64,000 nt of DNA, from contig OY776122.1 of the NCBI GenBank assembly GCA_963675135.1, forward strand, positions 19,470,881 through 19,534,880, read 5' to 3'. Each line of letters begins with the position of its first letter. Positions within the stretch are counted from its first letter, which is position 1. The position numbers and the translations under genes were made by a program. Below, in pieces: positions 20,253-31,186 of the stretch. Origin of the DNA: Galeopsis tetrahit. Lineage: Eukaryota > Streptophyta > Magnoliopsida > Lamiales > Lamiaceae. Below the pieces are notes generated by a model. That model was not told the DNA's origin, made no database searches, and was given only the letters and a program-made list of their open reading frames with translations.

Positions 20253-22655
20253 TTAAGTTTTAGGTACCCATTTTGTTTTGGGTCCTTGGGTGTTAGTACT
20301 ACCCTTGGGAACCCACATATACATTGGTCGTTTAAACAACCTTGAACATTTGAGTTGTTTCCCTCGGGCATCACAGAACCAAATCTTACTAGTCAGCACC
20401 TTGGACTGATCTGATTTGTTCTTGGTGTCAGCTAAGTAGTAGTCAAATGGTTTCCCTTTATAGGAGTGTACATACATGATCTTTTGACTAGTTACATTCG
20501 GCCTGGGTGCATTAGCTGGTCGATGCACACGATTATATGGACCATACTCTTCTGTTCTCACAATATCATAAGAGATAGGGGGTGCAAAGAGAACAGATTT
20601 GTTTGAAGAAGGCTTCTTCTTCTTGGCTGGAGCAGCATACAGCTGAGACTGTCTCAGCCGAGATGGTCTAGGCTGTTTGCTGTTCCTCTGTACAGGCTTG
20701 GGGTTAGCTTGTCCTTTACCATTTTTGGTTTTGGGATAGTTAGCCTTAGCTGGTACAGATGCCTTTTGGTTCATATTGAGTTCATTGTGTTTAGAACACT
20801 CACCCTGTTCATGTGTCTGAGTAGTGCACTTGTTAGGTGTACTACCCCCAGCTTGAGAGGATGTTGATGGATTAAGTTCATAACCTAAACCCATCTTATT
20901 GCCATTTGATCTATAATATTCAGAGATACTTTCAATAGTAGTCGAAGCTTTATTGAATTCTGATATCTTTTGATCTAGGCATTCCTTCTCCTTTTCTAAG
21001 AGCTTATGTGTTTGGAAGAGATCATCGAACTTAGATTGAAGTATGCGAAATTCTTTGGTTTCTAAGGCTTGAGTTTCTAACATCCCCTCATACAACTGAG
21101 TTGTTGTGGTATTTTCTTCCTTAAGAAGTTCCACTTCTTTGGTCAACCTTTCATTCATGGTGACTAACTCAGGGGTGTTATCAAACTTTACCTTTTTCAA
21201 CCTAGCAATTTCTTTCCTTAAATCCTTATTCTCCTCTTCCACTTCTATAAAGGCTCTAGTGGCAATATCCAGATCACCTTTTACCTTTCTTAAAGATTGA
21301 TAATAGGTGTCTTCTGATTCGCCTTCAGATGAGTTTATGTCATCTGATTGTGAGAAAATAGGTGAATGGAAAGTAGTAGTATAAGAGTTTACCTCATTTT
21401 CTCCTATGGCCATCATAGCTAGGTCGTCTGAATCATCTGAAAAGGTTTGATCGTCTGGTGACGTAGGGAGTTCATCACTTTGGTATTCAGATTCTTCAGT
21501 CACCATTGCCTTTTTGTCTGAGGTTCTTCTTGGCCTTCTTTCTTTCTTGTCATCCAAATCCAGCTCAGGACATTCATAGACATAGTGTCCTGGTTTGCCA
21601 CAGTTGAAGCAAGATCCAGGTTTCTGATTTGAGTTGCCTCTCCTTGGAGGAGTGGCATCTCTTCTTCTAGATCCTCGGCTGTCAGATGACTCCACATCCT
21701 TTCTAGGATGTCTTTCTGGTGTTCTTTCTCTGGAACCTCTGGAGGATGAACTTGCTCTTCTATCTTTGTAGTTTCTATAGAATTTTCTATATTTACTGTT
21801 GAGGGTGTTCATCCTTTCAAATCTCTTGATCATAAGTGCCATTTGCTCTTTCAGGCTCATGTCTGATCCTTCACAGTCTTCTGTTTTCAGAGAGGTCTTG
21901 CCAGATGAGGTGCTTGCAGCTTTTGTATTGGCTGCCTTGAAGGCTACAGTCTTGGAGGTAGATGGGGTTGCAGTTGGCTCATCACTTCCTGAGTTCTCTT
22001 CTCTTTCAAGATCATATTCATGGGCTTTCAGGTTCTGAAATAGAGTTTGTGCAGACCACTTCTTGATATCTTGAGTATCTTTGATGATGGTCTTCTTGAG
22101 TCTCCATTTCTTGGTTAGAGAATCTAAGATCTTTAGATTTTTCTCTCTATTTGTGTATTTCTTGCCCAGAGATTCTATCTCATTGATGATCTTGGTAAAT
22201 CTGTTGTCTAACTGATCAATAGACTCTTCTGGTTGCATCTTGAAGTGTTCGAACTTCTTGACTGCTGTAGACAACTTGGATTCTTTGATCAGCTCAGTTC
22301 CTTCACAAAGAAGTGCCAATGCCTCCCACATCTCTCTGGCTGACTCACAATGGATTACTTTTGCAATGTACTCATTTGGAAGAGTTTGCATTATGTAATC
22401 TTGGGCAATGCTATCAAGACTTGATTGCTTCATCTCTTCTGGTGTGAGGTCCTTCATGGGCTTGGGAACCAGTTCTCCAACTGGGACTTCTGGATCACCA
22501 TTTGCAGTGTTGACTGTCATGATGGTGATCGGGCCTTCTGGGATTACAGACCACATCTTGTAGTGGACTGATGTGAGATTCTTCCTCATCCTGATCTTCC
22601 AGTAATCATAATCCTCCACTGAAAACTTAGGCAACTTACGCATATTAGCACTCAT
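20253..22655 (-). CDS. S3 gag, intact, 800 residues
   Basis: Full-length structural protein: DUF4219/UBN2-type N-terminus (LPKFSVEDYDYWKIRM), Arg/Ser-rich region, zinc knuckle CFNCGKPGHYVYEC, long coiled coil, basic tail, ending WVPKT before TAA (20253-20255). It is the only complete gag in this window. The ATG is preceded by a leader of about 110 bases after the primer site. At 800 residues it is large for copia gag, as expected for Sireviruses. Confidence 0.93.
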   Translation of the reverse strand: MSANMRKLPKFSVEDYDYWKIRMRKNLTSVHYKMWSVIPEGPITIMTVNTANGDPEVPVGELVPKPMKDLTPEEMKQSSLDSIAQDYIMQTLPNEYIAKVIHCESAREMWEALALLCEGTELIKESKLSTAVKKFEHFKMQPEESIDQLDNRFTKIINEIESLGKKYTNREKNLKILDSLTKKWRLKKTIIKDTQDIKKWSAQTLFQNLKAHEYDLEREENSGSDEPTATPSTSKTVAFKAANTKAASTSSGKTSLKTEDCEGSDMSLKEQMALMIKRFERMNTLNSKYRKFYRNYKDRRASSSSRGSRERTPERHPRKDVESSDSRGSRRRDATPPRRGNSNQKPGSCFNCGKPGHYVYECPELDLDDKKERRPRRTSDKKAMVTEESEYQSDELPTSPDDQTFSDDSDDLAMMAIGENEVNSYTTTFHSPIFSQSDDINSSEGESEDTYYQSLRKVKGDLDIATRAFIEVEEENKDLRKEIARLKKVKFDNTPELVTMNERLTKEVELLKEENTTTTQLYEGMLETQALETKEFRILQSKFDDLFQTHKLLEKEKECLDQKISEFNKASTTIESISEYYRSNGNKMGLGYELNPSTSSQAGGSTPNKCTTQTHEQGECSKHNELNMNQKASVPAKANYPKTKNGKGQANPKPVQRNSKQPRPSRLRQSQLYAAPAKKKKPSSNKSVLFAPPISYDIVRTEEYGPYNRVHRPANAPRPNVTSQKIMYVHSYKGKPFDYYLADTKNKSDQSKVLTSKIWFCDARGKQLKCSRLFKRPMYMWVPKGSTNTQGPKTKWVPKT

Positions 22656-22767
22656 GCTGTATGAGTTTTCAAAAACAAGTTTTCCAAAAAGATCTGTTCA
22701 AGAGGACTACAGAAAGACTCCCTCAAGTCTTCTGATAATCTAGAGACAGTAGTCCGTTAGAACCACT

Positions 22768-22779
22768 GCTCTGATACCA
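22768..22779 (-). other. S3 primer binding site
   Basis: The plus strand reads GCTCTGATACCA, the reverse of the iMet-type site TGGTATCAGAGC, two bases inside the 5' LTR boundary at 22782. Confidence 0.93.
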
Positions 22780-22781
22780 CT

Positions 22782-24211
22782 TGTTGGTCCCTGAACGAGT
22801 AGTGAATGGGATTAAAGTCTATAGGGGAGGGGTGAATAGACTTTAAAACTTTTTCAAACAGAGTTGGGAACCTCTTCTGATTGCTATGTCAACTGGACTG
22901 CAAGTTTGCTGGTCCAGATGACTATAGTGATCTGACTGAAGAGGTTATATGCGGAAATATGGTGGCCCTGGTTTAGACTCGTTCTTTTAACTTGTTTTAC
23001 TTTGTGAAACTACTCAGCTGATGCTGGTTTGAAAGTTATGGCCTTGTTTTGAAGAGTGTTGAAATCACAGTATGCACTATATAATAATGAATGTAAAAGC
23101 AGAAATGTAAAGTGCAGAAAGTAAATAACACCGGATTTATAGTGGTTCGGATATACGATCCTACGTCCACTCTCACGTCCTAACGTGATGTTTAATCCCT
23201 TTAATTTCCACAAATTACAAGGGTCTTGTCCTTTATAGTCCCAAGGTTAGGACTTTGAGATCTGAGCCGTCCTAACAGCTGCGGTCTCCACAAGTGATTG
23301 TAAGCACTTGCACTTTGGGGGGTTTCAAAAACATAAACCTTTCGGTGAGGGTTTGGGGTTTTTGAGATGTATCCAACTAATGGTTCAAGCTTATAATTTG
23401 CTTAACCACTATGCCTAAAACAACTGATATACAATATGAATAAGTTTCAGGTTCTTAAGGGTTGGATAGGAAGCACTTAAGAGCTATGGATAATCTAATG
23501 GATTTCTGGCTCTTGGAGAATTCTTAGAACAATGTGGCTTTTTGCTTGATTGCTTGCTTAGCTTGTGAATTCTCTCTTGTGTTGCTTCTGTGTTCATCCT
23601 CTTGTATTTATAATGGAGATTGAGTGCAACTAGCCGTTGGAGTTGACTAGCCGTTTGAGCAATCTTCCCATAATAGCTTGATTCCTTGATTCCAGCCGCT
23701 TGATTGCTTCAATCCTGGGATCATGTCAATCTTCTAAATAAGGTAGGTCTTCGTTTAAATTGCAAGATGACTTGGGAATCAGCCGAGTCCTGGAAGAGCA
23801 CATAGTCTTCTGATCTGTACTTCTAGTCTTCTGACTACTCTTCTGGCCTCAGGTCTTCTGTCTTCTGATATCAGACGAGTACTACTCTTCTGATCTGGAA
23901 ATTCTTTGTACTGCTTTAGGCCATCTTCAATCTGGGACTCCATCAGATAAGTAGGTATACAAGCACCTTAACATATCTGGTCTTCAAGGATCTTCTAGTC
24001 TTCATGTCTTCTACTCTTCTCATCTTGAGGATAGGCATGTAAGCCATGACTGTGCTGATCAGCTGCTATCAATACAGTTGATCACACAAGACTAGTCTAA
24101 GCTGTTCTATACAAGTCAGCTGATCCTATTACATTTATAAACTCTAAGTGTTTTGGCCATCAAAACTATTCTAACATCAAGTGGGGCTTAGGGTGAATTT
24201 ATATCCCAACA
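22782..24211 (-). repeat. S3 5' LTR
   Basis: It is 1430 bp, matching the copy at 9846 with about 5 differences. The TATA box is at 23604-23613. One perfect MSA-like site (23631-23641, minus-strand TCCAACGGCTA) and one degenerate site (23648-23658) lie just upstream of it in the transcription sense. Confidence 0.95.
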
Positions 24212-24556
24212 ACCTCCACCACTGAAGCAGAATATATGGCAGCTGGAAGTTGTTGTAGTCAGCTGCTCTGGCTAGTTCAACAACTCAAGGATTACAATGT
24301 AGAGGCAAGAGAAGTTCCTATCTACTGTGACAGCAGTAGCGCCATTGCCATCACTCAAAATCCAGTCCTTCACACAAGATGCAAGCATGTCGACATTCGA
24401 CACCATTTTATAAGAGACCACCTTGAAAAGAAGGACATCAAGATGGAGAAAATTCACACAGATATCCAAAGAGCAGACATCTTGACTAAGCCCCTAGCTG
24501 AAGAAAGATTCAAGACCCTATGCTATAGCTTAGGACTCTTGGATCCAAGCACATGA
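24212..24556 (+). pseudogene. S2 pol, 3' part: rest of RNase H
   Basis: It starts with the second ACCTC copy and reads on in frame (TEAEYMAAGSCCSQLLW ... CDSSSAIAI ... HVDIRHHFI) to TGA after LLDPST. RNase H degrades the RNA strand during reverse transcription. This part is open; the gene is broken further upstream. Confidence 0.93.
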
Positions 24557-24766
24557 AGAGCACAAGATCAGCTGAAGACCTCAGCTGATTCAATTGCAGC
24601 AGACTAGGAGGATCAGATGAGGTGAATAGACACCCTCATCTTCAGGTAAGTTTTTCCCGATGAAGACAAATAAAGCTGAGGGAAAACATAGAGTCATCTA
24701 ATCAAGGGGGAATCAATGATACCTTAAGAAACCTTGATGAAATACTCTATAATCTGCATTGCATTA
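24557..24766 (+). other. S2 post-pol region with splice donor
   Basis: This stretch is non-coding. CAG|GTAAGTTTTT at 24645/24646 is the conserved donor of the intron described for S3. A second polypurine-like run (TCAAGGGGGAATC) follows near 24703. The region is cut at 24767 by S4 (TSD CATTA at 24762-24766). Confidence 0.7.
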
Positions 24767-26219
24767 TGTTGGTCCCTGAACGAGTAGTGAATGGGATTAA
24801 AGTCTAGAGGGGAGGGGTGAATAGACTTTAAAACTTTTTCAAGAGAGTTGGGAACCTCTTCTGATTGCTATGTCAGCTGGACTACAAGTCTGCTGGTCCA
24901 GGTGACTATAGTGATCTGATAGAGGAGGTTATATGCGGAATTATGGTAGGCCTGGTTTAGACTCGTTCTTTTAGTTTCTTTTGAAAGTGCCAAGTTATTT
25001 ACTTAATAGAAATGCTCAGCTGATGATGGTTTGAAGGTTGTGGCCTTGTTTTGAAGACAGTTAAAACACAGTATGCACTATATAAGATAAATGAAATGAC
25101 AGTAAAGTAAAGTGCAGAAAGTAGATAACACCAGGTTTATAGTGGTTCGGATATACGATCCTACATCCACTCTCACGTCCTAACGTGAATTTTAATCCAT
25201 TTAATTTACCGCAAATTACAAGGGTCTTGGCCTTTATAGTCCCAAGGATAGGACTTTGAGATCTGAGCCGTCCTAACAGCTACGGTCTCCACAAGTGATT
25301 GTAAGCACTTGCACTTTGAGGGTTTCAAAAACTTTAACCTTTCGGAGAGGGTTTGGGGTTTTTGAAGAGTATCCAACTAGTGATTCAAGCTTATAATTTG
25401 GTTAATCACTTTGCCTAAAACAAATGATATACAATGTGAAATAGGTTTCAGGTTCTTAAGGGTTGGATAGAAATCACTTAAGAGCTATGGATAATCTAAT
25501 GGATTCTGGCTCTTTGAGAATTCTTGAGATGATATGACTTTAGCTTGATTGCTTGCTGGAAATGTAGAATTCTCTTGTTGTGACTTTGTGTTTGTGATTT
25601 CTCATCCTCTTGTATTTATAGTGGTGATTGCTTGCAACTAGCCGTTGGAGTTGACTAGCCGTTGGGGCAATCTTTCCATAATGGCTTGATTCCTTGATTC
25701 CAGCCGCTTGATTGCTTCAATCCTGGGATCATGTCAATCTTCTAAATAAGGTAGGTCTCTGTTTAAATCGCAAGATGACTTTGGAATCAGCCGAGTCCTG
25801 AAAGAGCACATAGTCTTCTGATCTGAACTTCTAGTCTTCTGACTACTCTTCTGGCCTTGAGTCTTCTGTCTTCTGATATCAGCAGAGTAAAACTCTTCTG
25901 ATCTGGCAATTCTTTGTCCTGCTTTAGGCCATCTTCAATCTGGGACTCCATCAGTCAAGTAGGTATACAAGCACCTTGCTTAACTGGTCTTCAAGGATCT
26001 CCTAGTCTTCATGTCTTCTACTCTTCTCATCTTGAGGAAACGCATGTAGGCCTGGATTGTGCTGATCAGCTGATATCTATACAGTTGATCACACAAGACT
26101 AGTCTAAGCTGTTCTATACAAAGTCAGCTGATCCTATTACATTTATAAACTCTAAGTGTTTTGGCCATCAAAACTATTCTAACATCAAATGGGGCTTAGG
26201 GTGAATTTATATGCCAACA
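24767..26219 (-). repeat. S4 3' LTR
   Basis: It is 1453 bp. Its last bases on the plus strand are ATGCCAACA where other copies have ATCCCAACA, a point change private to this LTR. The antisense frame at 25914-26102 recurs in the other LTR and is not a gene. Confidence 0.95.
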
Positions 26220-26233
26220 ATTTCCCCCTTTTT
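26220..26233 (-). other. S4 polypurine tract
   Basis: Minus-strand AAAAAGGGGGAAAT directly against the 3' LTR. The roughly 210 bases between it and the ORF3 stop hold nothing else that I can see. Confidence 0.9.
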
Positions 26234-26444
26234 GATGAAGCCAAAACTATATATGATAAATGCTCTTAATAAGATAAGATAGGAGTTTATAAACTTCATA
26301 AAAACTGAAGTATCTGATGAAGACAATGAGAGTTTGTCTTGAAAGTAAAAAGAACTAAACTTGAATATATATAGAGCTTTTACAGATTACAAGTAATAGT
26401 TTCTTTAAAGCTTTGAAAGTGGTCTTCATCAGGTCTTCTGATCT

Positions 26445-29400
26445 TCAGATGCGGAAAGCAAGGTATAGACGAGATCGAACTTCTTCCATGTGCTGTAGGT
26501 CTGTAACATTCTCCTCTTCATAGATCTTCTCTAGGATCCTTTTGACTTCAATTAAGTCTGTTCTTCCAGAATCCAGAGTGGGAGGATCCCATTTGGGTTC
26601 TTCAGGAGTTAGGATTCTGCAGTTGTCAAGTTCTTTGGCTGTCTTGACTACTTCATTCCAGAACTCTTGATCTTCAATGTTCATGAATTGATTGAACTGG
26701 AAGAATTCATCTTCATAGGTTGGGAGAGGGCCAAATTTTCTTACAATGTGGTGTTGAATTTGCCATTTCTTCTTCAGAGGGTACCACCTTGGTAGCTCAT
26801 CTTGAAGGGCTAAATAATCCACATAGTCGCTATCAAACACCGGAACTTTGTCTTTCTGTGCCAGAGCATTTTCTTTCAATGCTTTGTCCTTGAGAGCTTT
26901 CCTGAGTTTGGCTATCTTCCTGTCAAATTTGGCTTTGACTGCTTTCGCATCTTTTAGCTTCTTTTGCTTAAGTTCTTGAGCTTCAAGCTCTTTTCTTTTC
27001 TTCAACTCTAAAGCCTCTTTCTCTTCTGCAGTAGGCTCTGCTGGAGTTGACTTCTTGCTTGACTTCTGAGCTTGCTCATCTGCTTGCTCATCTGCCTTCC
27101 TTTTCCTAGTCATCCTCTTCTCAGGAACTTGTTCTGTAGAGGCAGTGATCTGCAGACTTTTGGCAGTTGCTTGAGTGGGAGCTTGGATGTCTTCTTGAGC
27201 AATTTCTTTGCCTTTGCCTTGTTTGCTCTTGATTTTGCTTGATAAACCACCCAAGATTTCATTCAGCTCATCTTGAGACACTACCATTACAGCTTGCTGT
27301 GCAGTAGTCTTCTCTAGAGCTTTTATCAATACATCTTCCCCCTTTTTGGCTTCAGCAAGTGCAGCCGCAAAAGGCTTCATGGCATTCAGAATCTCCACTC
27401 TGAGTGTTTGTTGAAGAGCCATGGCATTGACTTTGCCAATATGAGTCAGATGAGTGATGCTATGGTCTAGAATCTGAGCATGAGAGTTGGAGGAGGAAGC
27501 AGCTTCTAGTTTAGCTGTAAGTGCTTCCAATTTGGTTGCTGTCTCCTTCAGCTGAATCTGAAGTTTTTCATTCTCTGCTGTAGCTGATTGGAGAAGAGCT
27601 CGACCTTCAGTAGCTCTTGCTTCAGCATCTTCAATTCTTTTGTTGTAGGTGTTTTCCATGCGATTGACCTCATTAGTGTAGAGATCAGCAAACCTGGTGG
27701 AATAGTCACCTGCCTTCTTCAGAATGCTGGTCAGATACTCACTTATCTGATTGTGAAGTGATTCTCCAAACTTGTCTTCAATGTCAATGATCTGGTCATG
27801 AAGACGAGTTCTCTGCTCCTTAACCGCCTTTTCAACATATCTTCCAAGCTGTAGGCCTAAACCCTTTTCAAAGTGTAGGTCTATTGCAGCCTTGACATGT
27901 GAGCATATGTCTGCTGTATAGTCAGCTGTTGAAGTAGAAGTGGAGGCAGTACCTTGAGGCTTTGGATGAACAGTCAGGGCTTTGCCTCTTTCTTCAGCTG
28001 AAAGGTACTCTTCATTGAGAAATGAGGTAGTGGCCTTAACCAGGTGGGACAGGATGGTGTCTCCTTTGTCAATGAAGTGAGTTAGAGTATCCTTAGGCAT
28101 GAAGTGATCAGGAATAGTGATTACTTCTCTTTCAATCTCGGTACTGTTAGCTGGTTCAGCTGAGTCTTTCGCAGGAACGGACGCAGCTGAGTCATTCAAT
28201 TTTGCTGTGTCATCTGTCTGCTGACCTGATATGCCTTCTGGGATAGAGGCATCATTAGGTGGAATTCCTAGAATTCCGTGGCATACTGCTGTAAAGGCTT
28301 CTTCGGGCAGCAGTTGAGCAAAAGATGTAACTTGAGCAACTTCTTTTTGCTCCATTTCCCAGTTGAGGAAATTAGCTTTTCCTCCCATTCCTTCCATGAC
28401 CTCAATAAGGTCATCCACATCATCTCTCCTGAGTTCAATCCAGGTACAGATTCTGAGAACTTGTTCAAACTGAACTGATTCCTCATCAATACCAGGAATA
28501 GTAGATTTGAGCAGGTTTTCTATCTTCATCCGCATTATCTTCTCCCGAGTGCACATAGGGTAGTGTACCATTCTGTACTGAGGTAGAGAGGGACCAGCTT
28601 GAGCAAGGTCTGCTGGTGCCATGTCTTCTGGAATAGAAGAATCAATGATGGTAGGAGTTTGCGTATGTGGGGTAGTTTCCTCTGCTGTGTGAGTATCAGC
28701 AGGGATTTGGGAAGTGATATGTTCTTGATCTTTAGTGATCTGTTCATCAGCAGGGTTTTGAGTCTGCTGGTCTTGTATAGTACCTTCATGAAGATCAGTA
28801 GAAGGTTGAACCTGTAATGCTTGGACATCTGCTGTGTGAATGTCAGCAGGGGTGTTGGATGGAATCTGAGTTTGATCATCAGAGATCTGTGATTGGATGT
28901 CTGCTGTTTGAGCATCAGCAGGGGTTGGCAACAATGATTCAGGGGTTGTGGTAGGTTGTGCTTGTTCCTCTGCTGTGTGAGTATCAGCAGGGATTTGGAT
29001 ATTAGTGTTTGAGTGTTTAGATGGGTTGGAATCATCAGAGGGGTTGAAGGATGCAATCGGGGCTATTAACATGGGAGTAGGAAGCCTCGATTTCTTGGAC
29101 TTTTTGTTGAAGGAAGAATTATTCTTCTTTCTCTTCTGACCCTTTGACAGTTTAGAAGGAGTAAGAGTGGGAGAGGGTTTTGAGGTACCTGCCTTCTTCA
29201 AGGGAGAGGCAGTAGGAGTGGCATCTGAATCAGATGGGAAGATGAGCCCTGATCTGATTAGATATCGTCTTTGTGCTAAGGTCTGATTGTCATCATCATC
29301 ATCCTCAGCAGCCTTCTTCTGAGCCTCTTCTTTGGTTGGCTCCTCTTCTTCTTCAGCAGAGTCATGATCAGACTCTTGTGCTGCCTTCTCAGCCAACAAC

Positions 29401-30215
29401 TTCCTCTTCTCTTCTTTCAACCTTTCTGCCTCAGCAAGAGCTTCCTTTCTCAAATAGTATTTGGAGATGTGAAAAGTCTTATGAGGTCCCATCTTGTACT
29501 TCTTTGGGAGAATATCTGGAAGGATGATGCTCAGCTTGTTGACAAAGCTGACTGTAGCTGCTACCTTCCATACCTTCGATTGTAAGTCCAAAGTGACTTT
29601 CTTTGCCTCAAGGGCAATTCTTTCTAGGAATAGTCCTTGCCAGTCTCCATCGATCTGATCCCAGATTGCAGCCATTACTCGAACCTTTAAAGTAGTAACC
29701 GCATCATGACTGAATGTGTTACCAAGTAACATCTTGCCTGCAATATCCATCAAGGTTTGGAATTTTGGTTCAAGTTGGGATTTCTTGAGTCCAATTGCAT
29801 CAGCAGCTTTGATTTTTCCACCAGTAAACATCTCCATATACTCTTTTTCTCTATTCATGATGTAGTTGGAGATATTTATCTTCCCCCTTGACAGGCCAAA
29901 CAATTCTTGAAGGATTTCCCTTGTAACCTTGACTTTGTGTCCACCCATGACACTTTCAACATGAGAACCCTTCATCACAGCGTTTGCATAGAATGCCAGT
30001 ACATCTTGTTCATAAACATTAGTTGGGGCTGCTTCCAGAAAGTCTCTGAGTTTAAGATTGACGCACCGAAGCAATATCTCCTTGTTCTCATCTGTGTGTT
30101 TGCCTTTGAAGAACAGAGCATTCTCCGTAAAAATCTTCCCTTCCTTGGACCACTTTGCAGCATCCAAGGTACCTGTGTTCTTGGTCTTCTCGTCGTAAAT
30201 TTCAATGATTGCCAT
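26445..30215 (-). CDS. S4 ORF3: intact 1256-residue protein
   Basis: Same architecture as the S3 ORF3: N-terminal domain of about 260 residues, acidic and Ser/Pro/Lys stretches, Thr/Gln/Pro linker, coiled coil, KRMTRKRK basic cluster and conserved C-terminus. It is 35 residues longer than S3, mainly because the linker has more copies of the ADTHTAE-like repeat (variants ADAQTADI, ADIHTADV). It is the longest version here. No membrane segment or signal peptide seen; function unknown. Confidence 0.85.
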   Translation of the reverse strand: MAIIEIYDEKTKNTGTLDAAKWSKEGKIFTENALFFKGKHTDENKEILLRCVNLKLRDFLEAAPTNVYEQDVLAFYANAVMKGSHVESVMGGHKVKVTREILQELFGLSRGKINISNYIMNREKEYMEMFTGGKIKAADAIGLKKSQLEPKFQTLMDIAGKMLLGNTFSHDAVTTLKVRVMAAIWDQIDGDWQGLFLERIALEAKKVTLDLQSKVWKVAATVSFVNKLSIILPDILPKKYKMGPHKTFHISKYYLRKEALAEAERLKEEKRKLLAEKAAQESDHDSAEEEEEPTKEEAQKKAAEDDDDDNQTLAQRRYLIRSGLIFPSDSDATPTASPLKKAGTSKPSPTLTPSKLSKGQKRKKNNSSFNKKSKKSRLPTPMLIAPIASFNPSDDSNPSKHSNTNIQIPADTHTAEEQAQPTTTPESLLPTPADAQTADIQSQISDDQTQIPSNTPADIHTADVQALQVQPSTDLHEGTIQDQQTQNPADEQITKDQEHITSQIPADTHTAEETTPHTQTPTIIDSSIPEDMAPADLAQAGPSLPQYRMVHYPMCTREKIMRMKIENLLKSTIPGIDEESVQFEQVLRICTWIELRRDDVDDLIEVMEGMGGKANFLNWEMEQKEVAQVTSFAQLLPEEAFTAVCHGILGIPPNDASIPEGISGQQTDDTAKLNDSAASVPAKDSAEPANSTEIEREVITIPDHFMPKDTLTHFIDKGDTILSHLVKATTSFLNEEYLSAEERGKALTVHPKPQGTASTSTSTADYTADICSHVKAAIDLHFEKGLGLQLGRYVEKAVKEQRTRLHDQIIDIEDKFGESLHNQISEYLTSILKKAGDYSTRFADLYTNEVNRMENTYNKRIEDAEARATEGRALLQSATAENEKLQIQLKETATKLEALTAKLEAASSSNSHAQILDHSITHLTHIGKVNAMALQQTLRVEILNAMKPFAAALAEAKKGEDVLIKALEKTTAQQAVMVVSQDELNEILGGLSSKIKSKQGKGKEIAQEDIQAPTQATAKSLQITASTEQVPEKRMTRKRKADEQADEQAQKSSKKSTPAEPTAEEKEALELKKRKELEAQELKQKKLKDAKAVKAKFDRKIAKLRKALKDKALKENALAQKDKVPVFDSDYVDYLALQDELPRWYPLKKKWQIQHHIVRKFGPLPTYEDEFFQFNQFMNIEDQEFWNEVVKTAKELDNCRILTPEEPKWDPPTLDSGRTDLIEVKRILEKIYEEENVTDLQHMEEVRSRLYLAFRI

Positions 30216-30773
30216 AGTAGAGTTTGAGTGTTAGGGTTTGAAGGCTTGAAAGAAATTTGCAGAACGAGAGAGAGTAATATGAGCGACAGGGTTTGGAAGA
30301 GTTTTTAAGGGTGTGAATATATACTCCAGAAAATTTTGATCTAACGGTCAGATTTGGGTTTAATTTGGAGTAGAGCCCAAGATTTCCTTCTTTGATTTCT
30401 TAAATTTGCCGGCTGGTTTTGCCATGTGGCAATATTTGATTTGCTGGCAATATGGTACTTGAGTATTAATGACATCATTACCAAAAATAGCCGTTGTGAC
30501 TAATTTATGGTAAGAATTGATCATCAAGGCCGTTTTCTATAAGATAATTGCATTCCTTATATAAGCCAATTTGTTTAATTACATTCAGGAATAAATCTAG
30601 AATGAATTACATGATCAAGATTAGTCATTATACTCTAAATTGGAGTGGTTTAGTCAGCAGAGTGAGGTCTTCTGATTTCTTCAAGATGTCTGCTGATTTT
30701 CTTTGAAAAATCTTCTGGTCAGCTGAGTTGATCTTCTGATCAGCTGAGTAGAGGAAACGATGTTTGCTGTGAT
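30216..30773 (-). promoter_or_regulatory. S4 upstream region of ORF3 with TATA box
   Basis: TATATA at 30318-30323 lies 103 bases before the ATG, with the same pyrimidine-rich leader minus a short piece present in S3. No open frame. Interpreted as a possible internal promoter. Confidence 0.45.
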
Positions 30774-30838
30774 GATCCAACCTGGATGGATCCTTCCAGC
30801 TTTATTGTGAGTGATGATCCAACCTGGTTTGATGGATC
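30774..30838 (-). promoter_or_regulatory. Paired near-palindromes upstream of S4 ORF3
   Basis: The same pair as in S3: GATCCAACCTGGATGGATC at 30774-30792 and the spaced version at 30816-30838. Confidence 0.45.
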
Positions 30839-30944
30839 TTTCAGCTCCTTCTTTAAATCAAGTGAGACTGGCCTAGACAAAATCCCACTGATTTAACTGC
30901 TTCTCACCATCGGATGTTCCTCATCATCAGATGGGATGTAGCAT

Positions 30945-31169
30945 CTAATGTGCTCTTGTTGAATTTCTTCGCTTCTCTTGAAAGGGAAGGAAGGTTGAGG
31001 GGTGCTTCAATGGAGTTGAAGAGAGGGCCATGGACTCAGCCTTCATGTTCTGTTTAGACACAGTAGCTTTTGATAACAAGCTCTCCATGTAGAACTTCCT
31101 TCTGGAGAAGAAGCTCTGCTTGCTTGCTACTTTGTCCTCTGCATCTCTTCCTCCTTTAGCTTTCAACAA
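30945..31169 (-). CDS. S4 second small frame (74 codons, no ATG)
   Basis: Homologous to the S3 frame at 15911-16135 and the same length. It lacks an ATG and is offset by -1 from the small ORF upstream. Weak coding candidate. Confidence 0.3.
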   Translation of the reverse strand: MLKAKGGRDAEDKVASKQSFFSRRKFYMESLLSKATVSKQNMKAESMALSSTPLKHPSTFLPFQEKRRNSTRAH

Positions 31170-31186
31170 GAACGTCTCTTCTTCCT

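Larger units (their letters stand above)
9846..24211 (-). mobile_element. S3: full-length Sirevirus-type element (minus strand)
   Basis: It is 14,366 bp with identical-length 1430-bp LTRs and an ACCTC duplication. By eye I find only 5 differences between the LTRs (about 0.35%), which makes it the youngest complete insertion here; this agrees with its being nested inside S2. Gag and ORF3 are open, and pol carries two point stops. It could be mobilised only if another copy supplied pol. Confidence 0.96.

Noticed and set aside
25914..26102. 62-codon frame in the S4 LTR, repeated at 38958-39146
   Set aside because: Antisense to the element and produced by a CAGAAGAC-rich U3; same reason as above.
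29907..30227. 106-codon plus-strand frame opposite S4 ORF3
   Set aside because: Opposite-strand shadow over the best-conserved part of ORF3; it is not open at the same length in S3.
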